Below the pieces are notes generated by a model that saw only the letters and a list, made by a program, of their open reading frames with translations, ran no database searches and was not told where the DNA came from. From Anisodus tanguticus (lineage: Eukaryota > Streptophyta > Magnoliopsida > Solanales > Solanaceae), in assembly GCA_034509755.1 (NCBI GenBank), contig CM067539.1, positions 63,560,513-63,624,512 on the forward strand: a DNA stretch of 64,000 nt. The letters run 5' to 3'. Positions 11,711 to 22,068 of the stretch are shown one piece after another. Each line of letters starts with the position of its first letter. Within the stretch, counting starts at the first letter, position 1. The translations under genes were made by a program, and so were the position numbers.

Positions 11711-11964
11711 TGTAAACGTGTAAATATATTCCCTACTAGCACTCTTCACAATAATTAGAATATTTTCATATATTGTGTAAATATAATTATGGTAAGACTA
11801 GGATTCCTCCTTTGTATAGGCTTAGGATTCCTCTTATGTATAGGCTTAGGATTCCTCTTTTGTATAGGCTTAGGATTCCTATTGTATAAGGGATGAATAT
11901 TGTACTCTATATATACCTTGATATTAATGAAAGACTCCTCAAGGGAGATTAATATCATCTTACA
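11711..11964 (+). repeat. 3' LTR of the copia element, with a pol-derived patch
   Basis: This 254-bp LTR is 12 bp longer than its partner. The whole difference is at 11731-11754, where the LTR carries ccctactagcactcttcaca plus ata, identical over 23 bases to the pol sequence at about 9558-9580. Outside this patch only three differences from the 5' LTR are seen. Confidence 0.92.
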
Positions 11965-12238
11965 CTAACCATTAGAAAATAATTAATATCTTGAAGTTTC
12001 AAGTCTTTTAAGTGAAACTTCATGATTTTCCTGTGGACTTTGAAATTCTAGGATATGTGGTTATTTTACCGTTACAGGAGGCTGAAAAGTAGTTAGCGCT
12101 GAATTTTACCCCAAAACTCGTAGGAACTCGTAGGAAAATCTTAAAAAGGCCTTAAGACTTTTGAAACTTGAACTTTTAGGAATATTTTGTTTATGTTTAG
12201 TTGATGAAGATCAATAACCCATTCCATATGTTACACGT

Positions 12239-12331
12239 GCAACAACATACTCAGTGTAATTTCATAAAGTGGGATTTACGGAGAGTAGAGTGTATGCAGA
12301 TCTTACTCCTACATTAGAAGGTAGAGAGGTT
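12239..12331 (-). mobile_element. Truncated RTE-LINE (or SINE) 3' tail, 93 bp
   Basis: It matches the 3' end of the LINE at 14483 (caacaacatactcagtgtaa, then gtagagtgtatgcagatctt). It is flanked by gttacacgt on both sides (12230-12238 and 12332-12340), a target-site duplication. It is absent from the paralogous unit B, which confirms it as an insertion. Confidence 0.85.
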
Positions 12332-13241
12332 GTTACACGTACAAAATATCTTTAATTCAAATATTTTTTTGAAGTTTCTTCGTGATAAACCCTTGACAAT
12401 TTATAAGTACAATCAATGGGAGTCAAAAATTTAATTTACCTGAGAGGAAATTACAACAAGATAACTAAACCATATTTAAACTTTGAGTGGAGAAATTCTT
12501 GATAGTTCGAATATCTCAATCTCAAAATTCTTCAAATGTGACCTTAGGGTGATATCATGCTTAAAATATTCCCATATCTAGGCAACTTTGACATAAGCTT
12601 GAAGGTCGCTATTTGTACCAATAATCCATTACACAAAACAGTATAATGTGATGTATAGGTTGATTGTTGTTTTCTTCAAGTTCTTTCCCCATCATCCCAC
12701 TTACCCTATCCCCAAATTCGTATAAATAGCGCTCACTAACCACTTTTTAATATTATTTTTGGAAACAGCCAATTACTTTAGGAAATTATGATGGAGGCTG
12801 GGGTTTTCCTTTTGGATATTGAAATTTTAGAGTAATGACTATTTTCAAGAGGAATCGTACCTAATTGGGAATTTTACCCCCTAAATGAAATCTTAAAAAG
12901 GGCCTTAAGTCTTTTGAAACATGAAATTTTAGGAATATTTTATTTATGTTTAATTGATGAGAATCTACTTCCTAAGGTCTTTGTTATTGCTTTAAGCTTC
13001 TCAATTACCCATAATCAATCACCCATTACATATGTTGGACGTGCAAAATAACTTTAATCCAAATATCTTTTTTCTAAGCTTTTTCGTGATAAAACCTTTT
13101 CAATTTATTACGTATTATTCATGCAAGTCAAAAAACAATTTACTTGGGAGGAAATTACAACAAGGTACCTAAGTTAAATATATACTCCGAGTGAAAAAGT
13201 TCTTGATATTTCGAATACCTCAATCTCTAAATTCTTTTACT

Positions 13242-14482
13242 ACTCCATTTGCCTAAATTAATCATAAAAAATGAAAAGGTCCAAATTTGCTCTAGTTTTA
13301 TATGAAATATCCCAATTTTTCTACCATTATATATGTTTTGTGATCTGTTCATTCTTTTATCATCAACTAATCGTTGCATATTTGCCTTATTTATTAACGG
13401 AATTTCAACGTGAAATGAGTGGTTTACATGTCCAAAATCGTCGAAAAAACCTCTTAAATATTAACTATGGTTTAAATTTAAATTGGAGTTCTATTAGGTG
13501 TCAAATGCAAAAAAGTATTTAACAGAGGGAAAACTTGTTCTGACTTCGAATGGTATAGGAATAAATTTGATCCTTTTCCCTAGCAAAATTGTATGAGAAT
13601 CATGTATAGTGTCATTTCATTACACTTGCAAAAAAAAAAACATTATGCTCTTTACACTTTTCTCATTGTATAACACATACTATAAATTCTTTTAGAATTT
13701 TAATGAACTCGTGGTCTTTATGACATCAATCATCATAACAGGTACTCTTTGCTAATATCTATGTAAGAGACATCTGAGTATATAAAAACTCATAAAATTA
13801 TTACAAAGAAATTTAAGAAAACTAAAGAGGATGGTCCTTCTCATGTCGATGTACTCCAGGTAAGAACTTATAGTTTAGTGATGAAAATATCGGTAAAGAT
13901 ATGTGTTATATATTTATTAAAATTTTATACATACTAGATACAAGTACAAATTTACTCGTTGGGTGTGTTTGATATGAAGGAAAATGTTTTCACGGAGAAT
14001 GCTTTTCTAGAAAAATAAGTAATTTTTTACCTTATATTCTAGTGTTTGGTAAATAAGCAAAAAGTTATCGCTTCAAAAGCATTATATATAATTTAGAAAA
14101 ATATTATGAGGTGAGACAGTGCGCGGAGAATACGGGTGGGGGTGGGGGGTTGAGGTAGTCAAAAGTTGAAAGTTATATAGGAAATAAAAAGTTCGGAATG
14201 CCATTCATAAAATTATTTTTAAATGGACAGAGGCTTTTTTGTTTTTTCATATTTGTTTTTTTAAAAACTAGTTGGACCATGAGAGACCTACTAGTTTCTA
14301 ACGTGGATTTACATCGAGAACTATCTTCTCCGTTCCAAATTCGTTGTCATATTTTATTTTTTTGAGAGTTAAATTATACACATTTTGACTAATATTTTAA
14401 ACTATTTTCCATCAAATTGACATAAGTAAAGTTTCTAATTGTAATACTTTTTATATAGTTTTTAAGCATCTACATTTTAATC
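13242..14482. other. Intergenic DNA with MITE-like traces
   Basis: AT-rich, no coding region supported. The stretch near 13965-14100 (gtgtgtttgatatgaagg, then gtgtttggtaaataagc) has the style of small plant hAT/MITE repeats, and ctccgttccaaattcgttgt near 14330 looks like one end of a Stowaway-type MITE whose other end is not found. Confidence 0.5.
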
Positions 14483-15027
14483 AACAACAACATATCCAGT
14501 GAAATTTCACAACGTGGGGTCTGGGGAGGGTAGAGTGTACGCAGACCTTACCTCTACCTTGGTAGGTAGAATGGTTGTTTCCGAAAGACCCACGGCTCAA
14601 GACAAATCATAAGCAGAAGTAAAGCAAGAGAGGAAAAAGAAGCAGCAACTAACGTAGGTAAATAAGATAAATAAAGTACACTACATAACACATAGCACCA
14701 GAAATCAAACGATAGAGGCCTATAAAGCAATATTGCGCCTACTAGTATGATAGGCTAAGCTGACCTACAATACTAACACTACCACTACCACTACCACTAC
14801 CAGATTGTAAGCGTAAGTAGGACTACGCTCAACTACCTACTACCCTTCTACCCTAATCCGTGTCCTCCACAACCCCTATCTAAGGTCATGTCCTCGGTAA
14901 GTTGCACCTGCGCTATATCCCGTCTAATCACCTCTCCCCAATACTTCTTCGGCCTACCTTTACCCCTTATGAACTCGTCCATAGCCAACCTCTCACACCT
15001 CCGCACTGGGGCATCTGTGTCTCTCAT

Positions 15028-18000
15028 CTACACATGCCCGAACCATCTCAACCTCGCTTCCCGCATCTTATCCTCCACCGAGGACACTCCCACTCTGTCC
15101 CGGATATCATCATTTCTAATCCTATCCCTTCTTTTATGCCCACATATCCATCTCAGTATCCTCATCTCCGCCACTTTCATCTTTTGGATGTGCGAAGTCT
15201 TGACTGGCCAACACTCCGCCCCATACAACATAGTCGGTCTAACCACCACCATATAGAACTTGCCTTTAAGTTTTAGTAGCACCTTTTTATGGCACAAGAC
15301 TCCAGATGCGAGCCTCAATTTCATCCACCCTGCCCCAATACGATATGTGACATGGTCATCAATCTCTCCATTTCCTTGGATAATAGACTCGAGGTACTTG
15401 AAGCTTCCTTTCTTTAGAATGACCTGAGTACCAAGCCTCACCTCCACGTCTGTCTCATGATCGCTCCCGTTACTGAACTTACACTCCAAGTATTCTGTCT
15501 TGGTCCTACTCAGCCTTAACCATTTAGACTCCAGAGTTTGTATCCAAACCTCTAGCTTAGCGTCCACTCCGCTGCGAGTCTCATCAATCAAGACTATGTC
15601 ATTTACGAATAACATACACCATGGCACCTCCCATTGGATTTGTCGCGCCAGTCCATCCATCATTAAGGAAAATAAGAATGGGCTAAGAGTTGATCCCTGG
15701 TGCAGCCCCATCATCACAAAAAAGTGCTTCGAGTCTCCTCCTACTATATGTACCCTGGTCTTGGATCCATCATACATATCCTTGATTGCCCTAGTGTACG
15801 CCACATGTACACTCTAACCTCCAAACATCTTCAAAGAACCTCCTTAGGAACTTTGTCGTGTGCCTTCTCGATGTCGATGAAAACTATATGTAAGTCTCTC
15901 TTCCTCTCCCTATACTGTTCCACCAACCTCCTAATAAGATGAATGAATTTTGTAGTCGAACGCCACGGCATGAATCTAAACTGGTTCTCGAAAATAGACA
16001 CGCCTCTTCTCACCCTCATCTCCACGACCCTTTCCCAAACATTCATAGTGTGTCTTAGCAGCTTGATACCCCTATAGTTATTGCAACTCTGGATGTCACC
16101 TTTGTTCTTATACAAAGGAATCATTGTACTTTACCTTCATTATTTGGGCATTCTTGCTGTCTTAAAAATGACATTAAATAATTTAGTCAACCACTCCAAA
16201 TCTGCCATGCCTGCGCTCTTCCAAAATTCAACCGGATCTCATCAGGCCCGGTCACACGTCCCTTGCGCATCCTGCGAACAACACCCTTAACCTCGTCAAC
16301 TTAATGCTTCTACAATATCCAAAATCCCGGTACCTTCCGGATTGCTCTAGATCTCCCAGCACAATGTTTTTATCTTCTTTTTCGTTCAAAAGTTTACGGA
16401 AGTAAGATTTGCCACCTCCGTCTAATATGCGCGTCCTCCACCAGTATTTTACCGTCCTCATCCTTGATGCACCTCACACGATCTAAGTCACGAGCCCTCA
16501 TCTCCCTCGCCTTGGCTAGTCTGTACAACTTCTTATGCCACCATTTTCCTTTAATTCCACTTACAGACGTTTCAAATCCGTCGTTTTCACTAGCTTTGCC
16601 TCCTTCCTCGCCATCTTATACAATTCCCTATTTGTCAACTTCTCTACCCCATCCTTGCTTTCTGCCAATTTCACATACGTCATTTTCTTTGCTTTCACCT
16701 TGTTTTGAACTTTATCATTCCACCATCAGTCCCCTCGATGCCCACCATGGCTACCCCGCGAGACCCCTAACATTTCTCTAGCTACCTCCCGAATGAAACT
16801 GATTGTCCTGTCCCACATACCGATCGCATCCCCACTACTCCCCCAAGCCCCCTCAACCATCAACCTCTCCCCCATCTCATTTGCACTAGTCATGGTCAAA
16901 CTCTCCCATTTGATTCTTAACATGTCATCCATAGCCCTCCTCTTCTTTTCCATCTTGATCTCCAAGCCCATTACCAAAAGCTTATATCGCGTTGTGAGAT
17001 ACTCACTCGAAATAACCTTGTAGATTTACAAAGATCGTTGTTAACCTTCCTAAGGAGCAAAAAGTCTATCTGAGTCTTAGCCACCGAGCTACAGAAAGTC
17101 ACCAAGTGCTCTTCATTCTTCATGAACCTCGAATTGGCTATCACCATCCCAAAAGCTTTAGAGAACTCCAAGAGTGAGACGCCTCCCCCGTTCCTGTCCC
17201 TGAGGCTAAAGCCTCCATGCACGTCGTCATAACCCCTCGGATGTGACCCGATATGTCCATTGAAATCCCCTTCTACAAATAACTTCTCAGTGGGTGATAT
17301 ACCCCTCACCACATCGTCCAAATTAGACATATCCATTGGGTCGGGGACCTGCCCGTCCCGATACGACCCAAAAAAACTAGGGACAGGGTCAGCATATATC
17401 TGACCCGTGAGCCACCTGACCCGAAAAAGCGGCAACCCGATCAGGGTCAGGGTCAGGGTCGGGCTAGGATCAGAATTTTTTACCCGTCTGACCCGACCCG
17501 ATCTGATTATTTTATTAATATTTATTTAAGGTATATTTTATTAATATTTATTTTATTAATGTTTATTTAAGGTAATTCGGTTCGGTTCTTTAGTATTGGG
17601 GATGAACCGAACTGAAAAACCGAACCTACCTATGTAATTAATCTTATTTTTTATTTTAGGCTACTGCTATCTCTTGAATCATAGCCATTGAAGCCAATCT
17701 ATGAAGCTTTTATGGAAGTCGAATGCGGCATGAACTTAATTAACGGAAGCATTGACATAAAATGTAGGGAGAGAAAGTAGTTTTAAATTGGTACAACTTT
17801 AAATGGTCATAAGTCGCACTTGGATGTCTGTTTTACCCGTTTTTTTTTAATTTTGCTTATTTTTTTTTACACGTGGCCGGTCAAACCGCCACCAATTTTT
17901 AGGAAACGTCCGTTTTCCCAATCAATTTGTGTTTTCCCCCAAATCGGTTTCTAATTCCCCTTTTCTTTAGTAAAGATCTTACGATATACAATACATTTAA

Positions 18001-18475
18001 ACGTCGAAATTTCATAGTAATGTAGGTGTGAATGTCAATTTCAGTGTTGGAAATTCATTTTTTTTTTTAAATCCTTTAATTTGGAGCTTTTTACATGTTT
18101 TAAGAATATATGTTATGTTTTTGGACTTTAATTTGGACTGTTATTTTAATAAAAAAATAAAATAAAAATTATTTTATTTTGTAGAGCGAGTCAGGGCCGA
18201 CCCGTGACCCGTAGGGTCCCCGAAGGGTCAGGGTCAGGCAAGTAGAAAAAAAAGACATCTGACCCGGCCCTGACCCGACCCGACCTGAGCTTTGGACAGG
18301 TCTGGTCCAAATTCTCCCAAAAGTGCCTCTTTTCCTCCTCGTCCAAGCCCGTCTGCGGCGCGTAAGCGCTAATAATGTTCATAGTGGCCCCTCCAACTAC
18401 CAATTTATTCGTCATCATTCTGTCATTGACCCTCCTAACCTCTACGACCTGATTCCTTAACTCAATGTCTACCAA
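15028..18475 (-). pseudogene. RTE LINE endonuclease/reverse transcriptase remnant
   Basis: Minus-strand pieces in order: endonuclease (NIISAYAPQTGLDEEEKRHF at 18305-18475, resuming after the hAT insert with VVRGISPTEKLF and GDFNGHIGSHPRG at about 17200-17315, then AKTQIDFLL), a linker (16250-16980), RT fingers (MIPLYKNKGDIQSCNNYRG at 15831-16124) and RT palm to C-terminus (15028-15804, 258 codons). The catalytic box, normally F-A-D-D, reads FVND here, so the first catalytic Asp is lost. Several frameshifts and stops separate the pieces. The C-terminal ILRWICGHKRRDRIRN region is typical of this clade. Confidence 0.9.
17324..18304. mobile_element. Non-autonomous hAT transposon inserted in the RTE LINE
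   Basis: An 8-bp target-site duplication, gtccaaat (17316-17323 and 18305-18312), bounds 981 bp. The ends are inverted-repeat-like: tagacatatcca at the left, and cagacctgtcca when the right end is read inward. Both subterminal zones are packed with gggtcagggtc/cgacccgacc repeats, a hAT trait. The interior is AT-rich and has no transposase. Removing it restores continuity of the LINE endonuclease. Confidence 0.9.
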
Positions 18476-18476
18476 A

Positions 18477-21227
18477 AAGAGTATAACACTCTCTAAGTGT
18501 GATTGATTTATTCTTTTACCATGCCAGCCACACTCTTATTTAGTCGATCTTGATAGTCCAAATACGGAAAGCGTCTTAATCTAGACACTCTCTGAGTTTT
18601 AAATTATTATGAACCCATTTAGCTTTAAAATTTAATTAAATGATTCTCAAAAAAATAAAATATAACAACTAATTTGGGACGGAAAGGTTACAAAAGAAAC
18701 TTTTTAAGTTTATCTAATAGCTAAAAGAACTAGTTTGGTAAGAAAATTTGTTTAAAAACACTCACACATACATTAAATGAGCTGGACCTACTGTGAAGCA
18801 TTTAATACTATAGGTCTAAGTAACAACCATGGGACAGTTTTAATTATGTCTGCAAATATAATTAACCGTCATTCTCATGGTAGGAAACACCTACAAATCT
18901 CATTAAAGTAAAGCAAATTAACTTTCATAGAAAACAAAAAGGGTGTTTGATTAAGATGGTCAAACTGATTTAAGTATCCTTTACTTATATATGTGTTTGG
19001 TAAATATCTTGAGTGTTCATAACTCAAATTTTTATAAGCCAAAATCAGTTAAAAGCTATAAATTAGTCACTCCCAACTTATGATTTTAATATTATACATA
19101 CTTTTAGATTGAACAAAATTTTATCATTTTATCTTTAATTTTTTTAATTATCAAAATATCTTTTCGAAAATAAATACCCTAACTTCTTCTTCTTTCGTAT
19201 CCGTAGTTCCTCATTTTTCTTACAAAGATATTGTAGAATTTATTATTTTTTGTAAAACATATGAGGGTATTTATGTCATTTTACCTAAAGGAATAGTTTA
19301 TCATTTCTTTTTAACCAAATACATAAATTGTTTGTTATTAGTTTCAACACCTCTATTTAAACATACTAATACTATTTATTTATAAAAACAGTTTCAACAT
19401 TAAAATATGTTTATCAGTATCAATATTTATCAGTTATATACCATTAAATGGAGTCACCTACAAAATTTTGTGAGCCCAAAAATTAGATATTATCATTTAA
19501 TCCCAAAGCCTCTCCATCAGTTGATGTCTATATCAAATTAAAGACTCTTCAGCTGTCTCAATCTCTTAACGACCATTTTATTGCACTTTCTTTGTCAAAT
19601 TATATGCCGCGTCTTAAAAAAAAAACACACGACTTAACTGTTGAATAAATTAAGGGGGAAAAAAGGAAAAAAATTAGTCAAACAAATGAAATCTTGGTTG
19701 ATAACATTGAAGTGATTTTTTGGGTTATTATATTTAACAAGAAAAGAATATCATTTCGATACTAAATCGCCTATATGATTTTTTTTAAGTTTAAGTTATA
19801 TATACGGTAAGTGTAAGAAATTTTTACGTCATCAAATTATCTTTCCCTTTTGTAACATGTAACAATCTTATTTATCAAAACTATAAATTTCACATCTTAA
19901 TATGACTTATCGGTAGATATTCTATATATGACTTGATAGTGTAATGATTTATCATTTACATTAGCGATGTATATAACTTAAATTCATTATATTTTAAAGA
20001 AATTGAAAGAAGAATCTTCAGATTTTCTAAACCTTGCAATATTTACTCTAATAAAATGGAAGTGTTGCTTTATCAAAAAAAAATGTGTTGCAATATAATC
20101 ACTTGTTGACAATGGCGCTCAAAATTAATGGAAAAGATTGTATCTTTAGCTCCTTTCTAGGTCTCCAAAGTTCAGCTTTTAAGCATGAATTGTGTGCGAA
20201 ATTTACTGACCAAACTAATTTAAATTTGTGTCGCGTATAACCTATTTAAAAGAAAATCACTTTGTATTGTAAAATTTCATACACATAACTTGAACTCAAA
20301 ACGTCTAATTAAAAATGAACTAACCATTCCATCTGATCACAATCTTTGATGGTTGGATGGATTATTATTAGAATAACTAAAATGTACAACATAGGAAGCA
20401 AAATGCAAGGCCCGAGAAAAATGCAAACTTTTTATAAAATTACGCCCGTCTGTCCATAGGTTTTAGCTAAAAAATTGATATAATATTAAAAAATTATTTT
20501 AAATAAGTGTTTAGTTCTCAATTTAACCCGTTATTTCTACTTCAAATTTGAAAGGAAATATGTAATATAAAGTTTGAAATTTTGAGTTTTTCAAATTTTT
20601 AAGTTTTCACTCGTAAAACTTTAACAGTAATTTTACGTTAATTTAAACTTTAATTTGTAAATATCTTTTTCAACTTTAACTTTAAATACTAATTTTTTCA
20701 AATCTCAACCATGGCCAAAAACCTAAACCTAACTTCTTTTGATTCCTCCTCCTTTTTTTTCCTATTGCAATTAAACTCTGAATCTGATGTATTAAATAGT
20801 AGTACCACTATATTATTTATTTATAAAATTACTAGATGGGACCTTCTGATTCTTCTGAACAAGTATTAAATTCACTTACTTATAAAATAGTATAACGTTA
20901 CATAATGTAGTAAACCCCCACCAACCCCCTTCTTTTCATGAACCAACTTCTTTAGAATCCATATGTTTTGCATTAATTGCCTTCCACAATAACAAAATAG
21001 AAAACTCACTTTAGTTTCATACTCACATTCACAACCAACAATGACAGACTAATAATATAATTTTAGAATTTGAAGTTTATATCAATTTTAAATTAATAAA
21101 TAAATATAATAATAATTTAATTTGCAGTCTGGTGATTATTAATATTTAGTAGACTTTTTAATATATATATATATATAATTTGAGTAAAAAGTACCGAAAT
21201 AATGTGAACCCATAAATTACGTAGTAG
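18477..21227. other. AT-rich intergenic DNA, no gene recognised
   Basis: About 2.7 kb of low-complexity AT-rich sequence. The only structure I see is an (AT)n run near 21159-21178, a possible MITE at 20448-20716, and a hAT/MITE-style start (gggtgtttgattaagatgg) near 18940. Confidence 0.55.
20448..20716. mobile_element. Possible MITE
   Basis: The left end has gtccataggttttagct. The right end read in reverse has ggccatggttgagattt, a weak inverted match, and an AT-rich interior lies between. The right end resembles the sequence near 6100. Boundaries and class are uncertain. Confidence 0.3.
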
Positions 21228-21398
21228 ATCTGCCCTAGCCAGGGCGGACTACATCTTCGCCTACTGGTTCAGCGAAATTAAGTAGCTTTGATTCAAATTT
21301 TGTATTTGTGTTTAAAAACTCATTTAATATGTATAAATAATTAATCAAGAACTTAAATAATTTTATTTTTTAGAATTCAGAATTCATAAACTCAAAAT
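21228..21398. repeat. Interspersed repeat cut by a LINE tail
   Basis: The motif ctactggttcagcgaaattaa, then tagctttgattcaaattttg, then gaattcagaattcataaact is a diverged member of a dispersed repeat also seen in part at 43290-43690. It starts next to a small palindrome, gccctagccagggc, at about 21232-21245. Its far end is interrupted by the LINE tail that follows. Confidence 0.45.
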
Positions 21399-21650
21399 AA
21401 CAACAACATATCTAGTGTAATCCCACAAGTGGGATCACGAAAATGTAGGATATAGGCAGACTTACCCCTATCTTTGTGAGTAGAGAGACTGTTTCCGATA
21501 GACCCTCGGCTCAAATTAAATGAAATGTATCTAACACGGAATTGTAAAAGAAATAGGACATGAAAGTAGCAAGATACAAAACAAATGAAGCAATAGATAA
21601 TAGTACATTAAATAATAAGAAATTGTGCTATAACTAAAGAATACTACTAA
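21399..21650 (-). mobile_element. RTE-LINE 3' tail fragment
   Basis: It opens aacaacaacatatctagtgt and carries cacaagtgggatcacg, ggcagacttacccctatc and gaccctcggctcaa, the conserved 3' end of the LINE at 14483. The sequence after 21525 is less conserved. It holds no coding region. Confidence 0.75.
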
Positions 21651-21654
21651 AAAG

Positions 21655-21882
21655 GCGCTCTGGCATGGGACAGCGTGAGTTCGATTCCTCGCAAGCACGA
21701 AAAACTCTGCATGTTGGAGAATTTGACCTTGTCTCATTGATCAGTTGTACGCTCCCAGAAAAACTGGTCACGGAGCACATCCCGCGATTTACCTGGTAAT
21801 AGTATTGAAGGACCGGTGCTATTACCTCCGGACGTCCGGGTAATACCAAGTGAAGTAGTCGAAAGCGCAAGCGCAAAATCTG

Positions 21883-21917
<35 letters not shown>
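21655..21917 (+). mobile_element. SINE-like retroposon with poly(A) tail upstream of the OVATE gene
   Basis: A roughly 260-bp unit begins near ggcgctctggcatgggac. It has gtgagttcgattcctcgc at 21676-21693, matching a RNA polymerase III B box (GWTCRANNC), so a tRNA origin is likely. It ends in a run of about 28 A (21889-21916). No clear A box or target-site duplication was found. The poly(A) tail ends about 150 bp upstream of the OVATE-family start codon, so it lies in the promoter or 5' leader of that gene. Confidence 0.6.
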
Positions 21918-21919
<2 letters not shown>

Positions 21920-22068
21920 GAAGAAAAACCAAAACCCAAAAAAAACAACCAAAAAGAGAAGAAAAAAAGAAAGGTCTCATAAATTTTTACCCACCATCAA
22001 ACCAACTATTCAAATTTCAAGAGTTAGTTCTCTCCTCTCATTGTTTTTCATTTCATTCAAACAAAAAT
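21918..22068 (+). promoter_or_regulatory. Short leader/proximal promoter of the OVATE gene
   Basis: Between the SINE tail and the start codon are an A/G-rich stretch, a weak TATA-like cataaattttta near 21977-21988, and a CT-rich leader (agttctctcctctcattg) typical of plant 5' UTRs. The assignment of the TATA-like site is tentative; the true promoter could lie upstream of the SINE. Confidence 0.35.

Larger units (their letters stand above)
7065..11964 (+). mobile_element. Ty1/copia LTR retrotransposon, structurally complete but coding-dead
   Basis: Two direct LTRs (7065-7306 and 11711-11964) are bounded by a perfect 5-bp target-site duplication, ctaac (7060-7064 and 11965-11969). A tRNA-Met-type primer-binding site follows the 5' LTR directly and a polypurine tract precedes the 3' LTR. 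Order gag, protease, integrase, reverse transcriptase, RNase H marks it as copia. Total length is about 4.9 kb, normal for the superfamily. The coding region is split by many stops and frameshifts although the LTRs differ at only about three positions outside one patch. The copy therefore was probably already defective when it moved, and would have needed proteins supplied by another element. Confidence 0.93.
6881..13241. repeat. Diverged tandem duplication of about 705 bp, first unit interrupted by a copia element
   Basis: Unit A is 6881-7064 joined to 11965-12530, and unit B is 12531-13241. Both start with ttcaaatgtgacctta and share gacataagcttgaag, gtataatgtgatgtatagg (one base differs in unit A), cttaaaaagg, the gaggaaattacaacaag block and a similar end (tcaatctc, then aaattctt). 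Unit A carries two later insertions that unit B lacks: the copia element at 7065-11964 and a LINE-tail fragment at 12239-12331. Identity is perhaps 75-80% by eye, so the duplication is older than both insertions. Confidence 0.8.
14483..18476 (-). mobile_element. RTE-clade non-LTR retrotransposon (LINE), 5'-truncated, with nested hAT
   Basis: The element reads on the minus strand from about 18476 to 14483. It has an apurinic endonuclease domain, a reverse transcriptase domain, then a 3' region ending in the (TTG)n-like tail seen on the plus strand as caacaacaacatatccagt. A (CACTAC)n run lies in the 3' region at about 14771-14801. The 5' end is lost: the protein starts inside the endonuclease. 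An unrelated 981-bp hAT insertion divides the endonuclease at 17324-18304. Without it the LINE would be about 3.0 kb. Confidence 0.92.

Noticed and set aside
14888..15276. Plus-strand frames of more than 120 codons
   Set aside because: They are shadows of the RTE reverse transcriptase on the minus strand.
21676..21693. tRNA-like B-box sequence, possible tRNA gene
   Set aside because: No cloverleaf, acceptor stem or anticodon arm could be formed; the context is a SINE with a poly(A) tail.
21634..21948. Minus-strand frame with a Phe-rich stretch
   Set aside because: The Phe run is the SINE poly(A) tail read backwards.
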